Shown here: in pieces, positions 28,442 through 36,054 of the stretch
Layout of the letters: the number at the start of each line of letters is the position of its first letter
Numbering within the stretch: the stretch's first letter is position 1
NCBI RefSeq assembly: GCF_021044825.1
Contig: NZ_JAJNOC010000006.1
Location: 1 to 64,000 of the forward strand
Source: Massilia phyllostachyos
Lineage (GTDB): Bacteria; Pseudomonadota; Gammaproteobacteria; Burkholderiales; Burkholderiaceae_D
Reading direction: 5' to 3'
Length of the DNA stretch: 64,000 nt
Made by a program: the position numbers and the translations under genes
Notes under the pieces: model-generated
What the model was told of the DNA's origin: nothing
The model's input: the letters and a program-made list of their open reading frames with translations, nothing else
The model's database searches: none

Positions 28442-29533
28442 ATGTTTAGTTTCTTCAAGCGTAAGAAGCAGGAAACCCCCGTTCCCGAGCCGGTCGCGCC
28501 AAACGTGCCCGCCCCCGCGCCGGAGCCGATTCCCGAACCGGCCCCCGCATCGGTCGCCACCGCGGCGCCGATCGCGCTGGACGCCGGCGAGCTGTTCCCC
28601 GAAACGGCCGAGCGCCCCACCACCGAAGCCGAGAAGAAGCAGTCCTGGATGGCGCGCCTGAAGGCCGGCCTGTCCAAGACCTCGAACAACCTGTCGCTGC
28701 TGTTCGTCGGCGCGCGCATCGACGAGGACCTGTACGAGGAACTCGAATCCGCGCTGCTGATGTCGGACGCCGGCATGGACGCGACCCAGCACCTGCTCGA
28801 CGCCCTGCGCCGCAAGGTCAAGGAAGACAAGCTGCTCGACGCCGCCGCCGTCAAGGCCGCGCTGAAGGAGCTGATGGTCGAACTCCTGCTGCCGCTGCAG
28901 AAGCCCCTCGAACTCGGCCGCCACGAGCCGCTCGTGATGATGATCTCGGGCGTGAACGGCGCCGGCAAGACCACCACCATCGGCAAGCTCGCCAAGCACA
29001 TGCAGCGCGAGGACCAGTCCGTGCTGCTGGCCGCCGGCGACACCTTCCGCGCCGCCGCGCGCGAACAGCTGATGGTCTGGGGCCAGCGCAACAACGTCAC
29101 CGTGATCTCGCAGGCCTCGGGCGACCCGGCCGCCGTCGCGTTCGACGCGGTCCAGTCGGGCAAGGCGCGCGGCGTCGACGTCGTCATGGTCGACACCGCC
29201 GGCCGCCTGCCGACCCAGCTGCACCTGATGGAAGAACTCAAGAAGATCAAGCGCGTCATCGGCAAGGGCATGGACGGCGCCCCGCACGAGACCTTGCTGG
29301 TCATCGACGGCAATACTGGCCAGAACGCGCTGGCGCAAGTGAAGGCTTTTGATGACGCGCTGCAGCTGACCGGCCTGGTGATCACCAAGCTCGATGGCAC
29401 CGCCAAGGGCGGCGTGCTGGCCGCGATCGCGCGCACCCGCCCGGTGCCGGTCTACTTCATCGGCGTGGGAGAAAAGCTGGACGACCTGCAGCCCTTCGAC
29501 GCCGAAGAATTCGTCACCGCGCTGCTCGGCTAA
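28442..29533 (+). CDS. ftsY: Signal recognition particle receptor FtsY
   Basis: SRP-type GTPase that docks ribosome-SRP complexes at the membrane. The 363 residues begin MFSFFKRKKQE, a basic amphipathic membrane-binding start, followed by a Pro/Ala/Glu-rich A domain (to about 75), the N helical bundle, and the G domain with GVNGAGKTTTIGKLA, DTFRAAAREQL, VDTAGRLP and TKLDGTAKGG. An upstream in-frame ATG at 28328 exists, but the family start and the FFKRK motif support 28442. ftsE follows after ten bases. The 257 bases before this gene's neighbour (28185-28441) show no clear promoter. Confidence 0.97.
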   Translation: MFSFFKRKKQETPVPEPVAPNVPAPAPEPIPEPAPASVATAAPIALDAGELFPETAERPTTEAEKKQSWMARLKAGLSKTSNNLSLLFVGARIDEDLYEELESALLMSDAGMDATQHLLDALRRKVKEDKLLDAAAVKAALKELMVELLLPLQKPLELGRHEPLVMMISGVNGAGKTTTIGKLAKHMQREDQSVLLAAGDTFRAAAREQLMVWGQRNNVTVISQASGDPAAVAFDAVQSGKARGVDVVMVDTAGRLPTQLHLMEELKKIKRVIGKGMDGAPHETLLVIDGNTGQNALAQVKAFDDALQLTGLVITKLDGTAKGGVLAAIARTRPVPVYFIGVGEKLDDLQPFDAEEFVTALLG

Positions 29534-29543
29534 TAGAACCCAC

Positions 29544-30206
29544 ATGATCGAATTCCAGTCCGTCTCCAAGCAGTATTCCCATGACGCCTACGCGCTGCGC
29601 GAGGTCTCGCTGAACATCGCCAAAGGCGAACTGGTCTACCTGGCCGGGCCCTCGGGCGCCGGCAAGTCGACCCTGATGAAGATGGTGGCGGCGGTCGAGC
29701 GTCCCAGCAGCGGCGTGGTGACCGTCAACGGCCAGGACATCGGCCGCATCAAGAAGGCCGGCATCCCTTTCCTGCGCCGTAACCTGGGCCTGATCTTCCA
29801 GCACCAGCGCCTGCTCAACGACCGCACCATCCTCGGCAACGTGATGCTGCCCCTGCTCGTCACCGGCGCGCCGAAGGCGCAGGCCGAGGGACGCGCGCGC
29901 GCGGCGCTCGACAAGGTCGGCCTGCTCGACCGCGCCAAAGCCATGCCGCTGGAACTGTCCGGCGGCGAGCAGCAGCGCGTGGCGGTGGCGCGCGCCATCG
30001 TCAACCGTCCGCAGATCATCCTGGCCGACGAGCCCACCGCGAACCTCGACCGCGCCGCGGCCGACCGCGTGCTCGACGCCCTGCGCGCCTTCCATGCCGC
30101 CGGCGTGACCTGCGTGATCTCGACCCACGACGACCAGGTGCTCGACAGCGCCAGCGCGCGCGTAATCCGCCTCGAACACGGTCAACTCATCGGAGGCGCC
30201 GTATGA
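29544..30206 (+). CDS. ftsE: Cell division ATP-binding protein FtsE
   Basis: ABC ATPase that works with FtsX to activate septal peptidoglycan hydrolases. The 220 residues contain Walker A GPSGAGKST (about 36-44), the Q-loop IFQHQRLL, the signature LSGGEQQRVAVARA, Walker B IILADEPTANLD and the H-loop STHDDQVL. The start ATG is at 29544, ten bases after ftsY; the stop overlaps the ftsX start (ATGA). Confidence 0.97.
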   Translation: MIEFQSVSKQYSHDAYALREVSLNIAKGELVYLAGPSGAGKSTLMKMVAAVERPSSGVVTVNGQDIGRIKKAGIPFLRRNLGLIFQHQRLLNDRTILGNVMLPLLVTGAPKAQAEGRARAALDKVGLLDRAKAMPLELSGGEQQRVAVARAIVNRPQIILADEPTANLDRAAADRVLDALRAFHAAGVTCVISTHDDQVLDSASARVIRLEHGQLIGGAV

Positions 30207-31309
30207 GCCCGTGGATCCGCCAGCACCGCTTCGCCCTTGGCGGCGCGCTGTCCACCGTGCGCAAGTCGCCGGGCAGCTTCCTGTTCAACGTCCTGGTGGT
30301 CGCGTTCGCGCTGATGCTGCCGTTCGCCGGCATCACCCTGCTCGACAATGTGCGGCCGCTGTCCGAGCAGCTGTCGGTCGATCCGGAGATCAGCCTGTTC
30401 ATGCAGCAGGAAGCCACGCGCGAGCAGGCCAACGCGATCGCGCCGCAGATCCGCCGCATCGTCGCCTCCAGCGGCAAGGCGAACATCGGTTTCGTGCCGC
30501 GCGAGCAGGCGCTGGCGTCGCTGAAGGAAAAGAGCGGCCTGAGCGACGTGCTCGACACGCTGGGCGACAATCCGCTGCCGGACAGCTATGTGATGAAGCT
30601 GGAAGGCTTCGCGCGCGGCGGCGCGGCGAACGACGTCGACATGATGGTCGAACAGCTGCGCGCCTTGCCTGGCGTGGACGCCGTGCAGGTCGACTCGGCC
30701 TGGGTCAAGCGCCTCGCGGCCCTGCTCAACATCCTGCGCCTGGCCTTGCTGCTGCTGGCGGTCACGCTCGGCATCGTGGTAATCGCGGTGGTGTTCAACA
30801 CGATTCGCCTGCAGGTACTGACGCAGAAGGAAGAGATCGCGGTGTCGAAGCTGCTGGGGGCGACCGATAATTTCATCCACCGGCCCTTCTATTACACGGG
30901 CGCCCTGCTCGGGCTGTGCGCGGGTGGGGTGGCGCTCGGGGCGGTGGCCCTGGCCTTGACGCCGCTGAATGGGGCGATCGCCGAGTTCGCGCGGCTGTAT
31001 GCGTCGGAGTTCCAGCTGGCGCCGCTGGGTGGGCTGGAGATTGCGGGGCTGCTGGCGATTAGTGCCGGTTTAGGGCTGATCGGCGCGATGTTGTCGGTGC
31101 AACGGCACCTGGCGCGCGTTCAAGCAGCCCTTGAATTGCCAATAAGGCACCACATATACGGCTTAGCCGTCCCTCCCTACGCCCAGACGAGCCCTCCTCC
31201 TACAGGGCACGCCGCGTCTGCGTGCGCCATCCAACAGAAGCCGCGTCCAAGCGTCCGTAACCTGTCCTTACGGCGATTTACAGTGTTTTCAGGTTTACTT
31301 TTGAGCTGA
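30203..31309 (+). CDS. ftsX: Cell division protein FtsX with extended C-terminus
   Basis: ABC-type membrane partner of FtsE. Residues 1-307 have the FtsX layout: first membrane segment (about 27-48), a periplasmic domain (to about 170), and three more membrane segments, with FNTIRLQVLTQKEEIAVSKLLGAT before the third. After the last helix and RHLARVQ the frame runs on for about 60 residues (Pro, Ser, Arg and Ala rich) that are not part of the usual 300-residue family. The bases encoding this tail have lower GC than the gene body. The tail may come from loss of the normal stop or a frameshift; a real extension cannot be excluded. Confidence 0.93.
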   Translation: MSPWIRQHRFALGGALSTVRKSPGSFLFNVLVVAFALMLPFAGITLLDNVRPLSEQLSVDPEISLFMQQEATREQANAIAPQIRRIVASSGKANIGFVPREQALASLKEKSGLSDVLDTLGDNPLPDSYVMKLEGFARGGAANDVDMMVEQLRALPGVDAVQVDSAWVKRLAALLNILRLALLLLAVTLGIVVIAVVFNTIRLQVLTQKEEIAVSKLLGATDNFIHRPFYYTGALLGLCAGGVALGAVALALTPLNGAIAEFARLYASEFQLAPLGGLEIAGLLAISAGLGLIGAMLSVQRHLARVQAALELPIRHHIYGLAVPPYAQTSPPPTGHAASACAIQQKPRPSVRNLSLRRFTVFSGLLLS

Positions 31310-31324
31310 ATCAATCAAATCAGG

Positions 31325-31350
31325 GTCGTCTGCTCTACAGTAGAGACGAC
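31325..31350 (+). terminator. Possible terminator or attenuating hairpin after ftsX
   Basis: GTCGTCT...CTAC-A-GTAGAGACGAC forms an eleven-pair stem with a three-base bulge, starting 15 bases after the ftsX stop. The following bases (ACACGATTTTGATT) give only a weak T-run, so termination efficiency is uncertain. The remainder of the 253-base gap to rpoH holds the CIRCE-like element. Confidence 0.4.
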
Positions 31351-31417
31351 ACGATTTTGATTCCTAAAGGCAATACTTTAGCCAAACTTAATCGATTCAG
31401 GCAAATCGATGGCTTGC

Positions 31418-31447
31418 CTGGCACTCACTTCGGGAGAGTGCTAATAT
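31418..31447 (+). promoter_or_regulatory. CIRCE-like element covering the rpoH promoter
   Basis: CTGGCACTC-N9-GAGTGCTAA (31418-31444) matches the HrcA operator TTAGCACTC-N9-GAGTGCTAA at 7 of 9 left and 9 of 9 right bases with the exact nine-base spacer. An extended -10 (TGC then TAATAT at 31442-31447) and a -35 like CTGGCA (31418-31423, 18-base spacer) lie within it. Bound HrcA would block RNA polymerase. Confidence 0.82.
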
Positions 31448-31568
31448 ATGTTCTGAAGACAGTGAAAATCAAGATGAGCACCCGGTAACAAAGTATGACG
31501 TTGGTGGCGCGCGACAGGGGTCCGTGCCACAGTGAGGGTGCAGCAAGATTACTAGAAGGGAAATGAAT

Positions 31569-32459
31569 ATGTCCGCACAATCCGCATTGGTTCCTGCCGG
31601 CAGTCGTGCCCTCAACCTGGGTTTCACCGGCAATCTCGGTAACATCGACGCCTACATCTCGGCCGTCAACCGTCTGCCGATGCTGACCCACGAAGAAGAA
31701 GTTTCGCTGGCCAAGTCGCTGCGCGACCAGAACGATCTGGACGCTGCCCAGAAGCTGGTGCTCTCGCACCTGCGCCTTGTGGTGTCGATCGCCCGCGGCT
31801 ACCTGGGCTATGGCCTTCCGCACGCCGACCTGATCCAGGAAGGCAATATCGGCCTGATGAAGGCCGTCAAGCGCTTCGACCCGAACCAGGGCGTGCGTCT
31901 CGTTTCGTACGCGATGCACTGGATCAAGGCCGAGATGCACGAATACATCCTGAAGAACTGGCGCCTGGTGAAGGTCGCGACGACCAAGGCCCAGCGCAAG
32001 CTGTTCTTCAACCTGCGCAGCAACAAGCAGAGCCTGGACACCATGACCCCGGGCCAGGTCGACGAGCTGGCGAAGATGCTCGACGTCAAGCGCGAGGAAG
32101 TGATCGAGATGGAAACCCGCCTGTCGGGCCGCGACATCGCCCTCGAATCGCCGACCGACGACGAAGACGACAAGTTTGCGCCGATCGCCTACCTGTCGTC
32201 GGAGCAGCAGGAGCCGACCAAGGTGCTGGAAGCGGCGCAGGTCGACCGCCTGCAGTCCGAAGGCCTGGAGAGCGCGCTCGGCAAGCTCGACCCGCGTTCG
32301 CGCCGCATCGTCGAAGCGCGCTGGCTGGCCAACGACGACGGTTCGGGCGCCACGCTGCACACGCTGGCCGAGGAGTTCGGCGTGTCGGCCGAGCGTATCC
32401 GCCAGATCGAATCGGCGGCGCTGAAGAAGATGAAGGGCGCGCTGGCGGCTTACGTGTAA
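31569..32459 (+). CDS. rpoH: RNA polymerase heat-shock sigma factor RpoH
   Basis: Sigma-32, which directs transcription of chaperone and protease genes. The 296-residue protein has sigma region 1.2/2 (YISAVNRLPMLTHEEE, LVLSHLRLVVSIARGY, DLIQEGNIGLMKAVKRFDP), the RpoH box with QRKLFFNLRS (about 130-140), and region 4 (LHTLAEEFGVSAERIRQIE). AGAAGGG at 31554-31560 is eight bases from the ATG at 31569 but only two from the ATG at 31563, so the downstream start is favoured. A CIRCE-like operator overlaps its promoter and a strong terminator follows. Confidence 0.97.
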   Translation: MSAQSALVPAGSRALNLGFTGNLGNIDAYISAVNRLPMLTHEEEVSLAKSLRDQNDLDAAQKLVLSHLRLVVSIARGYLGYGLPHADLIQEGNIGLMKAVKRFDPNQGVRLVSYAMHWIKAEMHEYILKNWRLVKVATTKAQRKLFFNLRSNKQSLDTMTPGQVDELAKMLDVKREEVIEMETRLSGRDIALESPTDDEDDKFAPIAYLSSEQQEPTKVLEAAQVDRLQSEGLESALGKLDPRSRRIVEARWLANDDGSGATLHTLAEEFGVSAERIRQIESAALKKMKGALAAYV

Positions 32460-32480
32460 GTCTTCAGCACCGACAAGAAA

Positions 32481-32502
32481 CCCCGCTGCGGCGGGGTTTT
32501 TT
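32481..32502 (+). terminator. Rho-independent terminator of rpoH
   Basis: CCCCGC-TGCG-GCGGGG followed by TTTTTT, 21 bases after the rpoH stop. Confidence 0.93.
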
Positions 32503-32526
32503 CATTGCCGGGCCGCGCCGGGCGGC

Positions 32527-33198
32527 TCAGCTCTCGGCCAGCTTCAGGTGCCGTTGTTCTTCGCGCAGCACCTTCTCGAGTGCGCGCATGTTGTTGAGGT
32601 TCGACTCATGCACGAACGTCATCTGCGTGAATGTCCGGTACAGGGCTTGCGGACTGATTTCCTTGAGCTCTAGGTTGCTCATCGTGTCCGCTACGGCGGG
32701 CAGATCGGCGAAGGAATTTGTCATGCCCTGGAACGTTGCCTGCATGTCGCGCATGCGGGCGTACACCTTCGCATAGCGCTGCAGCTGATCCTGCGGCATG
32801 TAGCTGAGCGCCTGGTTGGCCACTGCCACGTCCCATGCTTCGCGCTGCAGCGTCGGTGCGCTGAAGCTGATGTCGAAGCGGTTCGTCGATTCGCGCATCA
32901 CGTGGTTGAGGGTGTCCTTGTCGCCGAGACCCGCCTGGATGTCCTTCAGCAGCACCTCCCGCAAGTGCTTCAGGCGCTTCATCTCGGCTTCGTTATCCAG
33001 GACCTCCTGATGCACCTCGGCGATGTTGACCGCGATCTTTGCGTCGAGATTGCGCGCCGCCTCGTGCGCCTTGTGCGACTGGTGATAACGGTGCACGCCG
33101 TTTTCCAGCGCCAGGGCGGTCAGGATGCTTACGACGATCATGATGTACTCGCCGGCGAATTCCTTGAACGAGTGGGATTTGGGTACTTCGACGTGCAT
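32527..33198 (-). CDS. Membrane-anchored coiled-coil protein of unknown function
   Basis: 223 residues from the ATG at 33196-33198 (MHVEVPKSHSFKEF); an upstream TTG would add eight residues. One membrane segment (about 19-34, EYIMIVVSILTALALE) is followed by a long helical part with heptad-like stretches (DNEAEMKRLKHLREVLLKDI). The C-terminus is charged. The pattern resembles DUF6090-like proteins, but the match is from memory only. It converges on rpoH, whose terminator lies between. Confidence 0.65.
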   Translation of the reverse strand: MHVEVPKSHSFKEFAGEYIMIVVSILTALALENGVHRYHQSHKAHEAARNLDAKIAVNIAEVHQEVLDNEAEMKRLKHLREVLLKDIQAGLGDKDTLNHVMRESTNRFDISFSAPTLQREAWDVAVANQALSYMPQDQLQRYAKVYARMRDMQATFQGMTNSFADLPAVADTMSNLELKEISPQALYRTFTQMTFVHESNLNNMRALEKVLREEQRHLKLAES

Positions 33199-33388
33199 GG
33201 CGCTTCCGCTGGGTGAACTCAACAGTCAAACCTAGCATGCCTTCCCGCCGCTGTATCCACCCCGGCCCGCTTTGATGCGGCATGCATGAAGCGGTGCCGG
33301 CAGCCGGCGTTTTCAGGCCGTCGAAAACGCATTTGCGCCGCCTTGGCTAGAATGAACGCTTTCATCCGGCATATTCAAGGAGATCCCG

Positions 33389-34225
33389 ATGACCGAACCC
33401 TACGTACCACCCGCCGTCTGGACCCCGCCCGCATCGAACGGCGGCGCCTTCGCCAGCATCAACCGTCCCGTCGCCGGCCCCACGCACGAGGCCGCGCTCC
33501 CGGTCGGCAAGCACCCGCTGCAGCTGTATTCGCTGGCGACGCCGAACGGCGTCAAGGTGACCATCATGCTGGAAGAGCTGCTGGCCCTCGGCCACCAGGG
33601 CGCCGAGTACGACGCCTGGCTCATCAGGATCAACGAGGGCGCGCAGTTCTCCAGCGGCTTCGTGGAAGCCAACCCGAACTCGAAGATCCCGGCGCTGGTC
33701 GACCGCAGCGGCGCGGAACCCGTGCGCGTGTTCGAATCCGGCTCGATCCTGGTCTACCTGGCCGAGAAGTTCGGCGCCTTCCTGCCGCCCTCCGGCCCGG
33801 CGCGCGCCGAGACCATGAACTGGCTGTTCTGGCAGATGGGCTCCGCACCCTTCGTCGGCGGCGGCTTCGGCCACTTCTACGCCTATGCGCCCGAAAAGCT
33901 GCAGTATCCGATCGACCGCTATGCGATGGAAACCAAGCGCCAGCTCGACGTGCTCGAACGCCAGCTGGCGAACCACCGCTTCGTCGCGGGCGAGGAATAC
34001 ACGATCGCCGACATGGCGATCTGGCCCTGGTACGGCGGCATGGCGCGCGGCGAGCTGTACGAGGCCGGCGAGTTCCTGTCGGTGCACGAGTACAAGAACG
34101 TGCGGCGCTGGGCCGACGAGATCGCGGCGCGTCCCGCCGTGGCGCGCGGCCGCAAGGTCAACCGCGTGCGCGGCGAACCGAGCGAGCAGGTCCCGGAGCG
34201 CCACGACGCCTCCGACCTGAACTGA
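33389..34225 (+). CDS. yghU: Glutathione-dependent disulfide-bond oxidoreductase, YghU type
   Basis: Nu-class glutathione transferase homologue. The 278 residues show the YghU lead (YVPPAVWTPP, ASINRPVAGPTHEAALPVGKHPLQLYS), a thioredoxin-like N domain with ATPNGVKVTIMLEE and NPNSKIPALVD, and a helical C domain with YTIADMAIWPW. The family binds two glutathiones and has disulfide-reductase and peroxidase activity. AAGGAGA lies six bases before the ATG. Monocistronic. Confidence 0.92.
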   Translation: MTEPYVPPAVWTPPASNGGAFASINRPVAGPTHEAALPVGKHPLQLYSLATPNGVKVTIMLEELLALGHQGAEYDAWLIRINEGAQFSSGFVEANPNSKIPALVDRSGAEPVRVFESGSILVYLAEKFGAFLPPSGPARAETMNWLFWQMGSAPFVGGGFGHFYAYAPEKLQYPIDRYAMETKRQLDVLERQLANHRFVAGEEYTIADMAIWPWYGGMARGELYEAGEFLSVHEYKNVRRWADEIAARPAVARGRKVNRVRGEPSEQVPERHDASDLN

Positions 34226-34330
34226 AACCCTCAACTCGTTCCTCCCCAGCGTCGAATCGTCCCCTGGTGCTGGCGCTTCGATGCGGGCATCCGGACACTG
34301 GCCTCCTTTTCCATTTCCGAAGGAAGGCCA

Positions 34331-35686
34331 ATGCCCAAGCGATTCCTGTCCGGCGCAGCGCTGCTGCTCGCCCTTCTGTGCAGCGGCGCCGCACACAGCG
34401 CCAACTTCCAACCCTGCGACGATGCCGGCACGCAGCCCGCGCTGGCCGGCAGCCTGTGCGCCCGCGAAGCCGCGCCGCTGTCGCATGCCGCGCCTGGCGG
34501 TGAACAGCTCTCGCTCTTCATCCGCAAGCTTCCCGCGCACGGCCCGAGCAAGGGCACGGTCTGGCTCATCGCCGGCGGCCCCGGCGAATCCGGCGCCTCC
34601 TTCTACCCCTTCATCGAACGCCTGCGTCGCAGCTTCCCCGGTTACGACCTGATGGCGCCGGACCACCGCGGCACCGGCCTGTCCAGCCGCCTCTGCCCCG
34701 CCGAGGAAGCGGCCGGCAGCCCGGGCGGCATGGCGCTGGCCGGGGCCGAATGGAGCAGCTGTTTCGCGCAGCTGAACGCGCAGCCCGGGCGCGCCCGCGA
34801 GTTCACGATCACCAACGCGGCGCACGACCTGCGCCGGCTGATCCTGCGCCACCGCGACGGCAAGCCGGTCTACGTTTACGGCGTCTCCTACGGCACCCAG
34901 CTGGTGCTGCGCGCCCTGCAGATCGGCGAGCTCCCCGTCAAGGGCCTGGTGCTCGATTCGCTGGTGCCGCTGGAGACCGCCGAGCGCTGGGACCTGAGCC
35001 GCCGCTCCCTCGTGACCGACGACGTCGGCCGCCAGGTGCTGGCGCGCTGCGACGCCGACCCGCGCTGCGCCGCGGTCGCGCAGGAAGCGGTCGAGCCACT
35101 GTACCGGCGCGTGCTGGCCGCGCACCAGCCGGGCAAGGAAGGCAGCCTGCCGCGCCTGATGGGCCGTCTGCTCGACGTCCCGGAACAGCGCGCACGCATC
35201 CCTCATCTGCTGCGCGATCTGGACGCAGGCAAGGGCGAAGAGCTGGCGCGCGTGACGGCCGGGCTGCTCGATGCCGGCGCCGCGCTCGGCGGCTATCCGC
35301 AGTCGCCGCCTTCGATCCCGCTGGTCGGCATCATCAGCGGCTCCGAGAACAACCTGCGGCCCGGCCTGAGCGCCGCGGCTTTGAAAGCGGAAGAAGACCC
35401 ACTGCTGTTCAGCAGTCCCCTGCCCGGCCTGTTGCTGCAATCCGGCCTGCCCCTGTACCCGCGCGACGCCTGGTTCGGCGGCCATCCGGCCTGGCTGCCG
35501 CCGACGCTGGTGCTGCATGGGACGCTGGACCCGAAGACCCATTTCGAAGGGGCGATGGAACACGTCGCGGCGCTGCGCCAGGCCGGCAAGGTGACGCTGG
35601 CCGAGGTGGCGGACGCGCCGCACTTCATCCTGTGGACGGCGCCCGGCGCCTTTGAGCGCCAGGTGCGTGCTTTTGTCGCCGACTAG
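34331..35686 (+). CDS. Exported alpha/beta hydrolase (S33 tripeptidyl-aminopeptidase-like)
   Basis: A 451-residue protein with a signal peptide (about 1-23, ending AHS). The alpha/beta hydrolase fold has the oxyanion loop GGPGESGASFYP, DHRGTGLSS, and the nucleophile elbow GVSYGTQ (Ser near 181). A late acid and His lie in LHGTLDPKTHFEGA and ADAPHFI. The layout resembles secreted tripeptidyl aminopeptidases or proline iminopeptidases. Substrate unknown. Its TAG stop overlaps, on the other strand, the stop of the receiver gene (shared CTAG). Confidence 0.85.
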   Translation: MPKRFLSGAALLLALLCSGAAHSANFQPCDDAGTQPALAGSLCAREAAPLSHAAPGGEQLSLFIRKLPAHGPSKGTVWLIAGGPGESGASFYPFIERLRRSFPGYDLMAPDHRGTGLSSRLCPAEEAAGSPGGMALAGAEWSSCFAQLNAQPGRAREFTITNAAHDLRRLILRHRDGKPVYVYGVSYGTQLVLRALQIGELPVKGLVLDSLVPLETAERWDLSRRSLVTDDVGRQVLARCDADPRCAAVAQEAVEPLYRRVLAAHQPGKEGSLPRLMGRLLDVPEQRARIPHLLRDLDAGKGEELARVTAGLLDAGAALGGYPQSPPSIPLVGIISGSENNLRPGLSAAALKAEEDPLLFSSPLPGLLLQSGLPLYPRDAWFGGHPAWLPPTLVLHGTLDPKTHFEGAMEHVAALRQAGKVTLAEVADAPHFILWTAPGAFERQVRAFVAD

Positions 35687-36054
35687 GCGGCCAGGGCGCG
35701 CTGCACGGCCGTGACCAGGTCGGCCGGCGGCACCGGCTTGTTCAGCACCGGCACGTTCCGCAGGTCCGGACGGCACTCGGCCGCGTAGGCCGTCACGATA
35801 ATGGCGGGCAGGTTCGGGCGCGCCGCGCGCAGGTGCTGGACCAGGGCGTCGCCCTGCATGCCCGGCATGCGCTGGTCGGTCACCAGCACGTCGACGTGGC
35901 CGGCGTCGAAGATGGCGATCGCCTCCATCGCGCCGGCGGCCGTCGACACGGCGAAGCCGGCGCGCTCCAGGTATTTGCGGAAGACGTAGAGGATCGCTTC
36001 CTCGTCGTCCACCAGGAGAACGTGGTGTGCGTGTTGCGCGTGCTGCATGCTCAT
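35683..36054 (-). CDS. Single-domain response regulator
   Basis: A 123-residue stand-alone receiver. The acidic pair is in LLVDDEEAI, the phospho-acceptor Asp is in DVLVTDQRMPGMQG (about 60), and the switch Thr and Lys are in IIVTAYA and VLNKPVPP. No output domain. Its start overlaps the stop of the LOV histidine kinase by four bases, so the two are translated together. It is the obvious phosphate acceptor from that kinase's His or REC domain. Confidence 0.92.
   Translation of the reverse strand: MSMQHAQHAHHVLLVDDEEAILYVFRKYLERAGFAVSTAAGAMEAIAIFDAGHVDVLVTDQRMPGMQGDALVQHLRAARPNLPAIIVTAYAAECRPDLRNVPVLNKPVPPADLVTAVQRALAA

Noticed and set aside
31414..31447. TTGCCT at 31414 as the -35 of rpoH
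   Set aside because: The distance to TAATAT is 22 bases, too long; an extended -10 with CTGGCA at 18 bases fits better.
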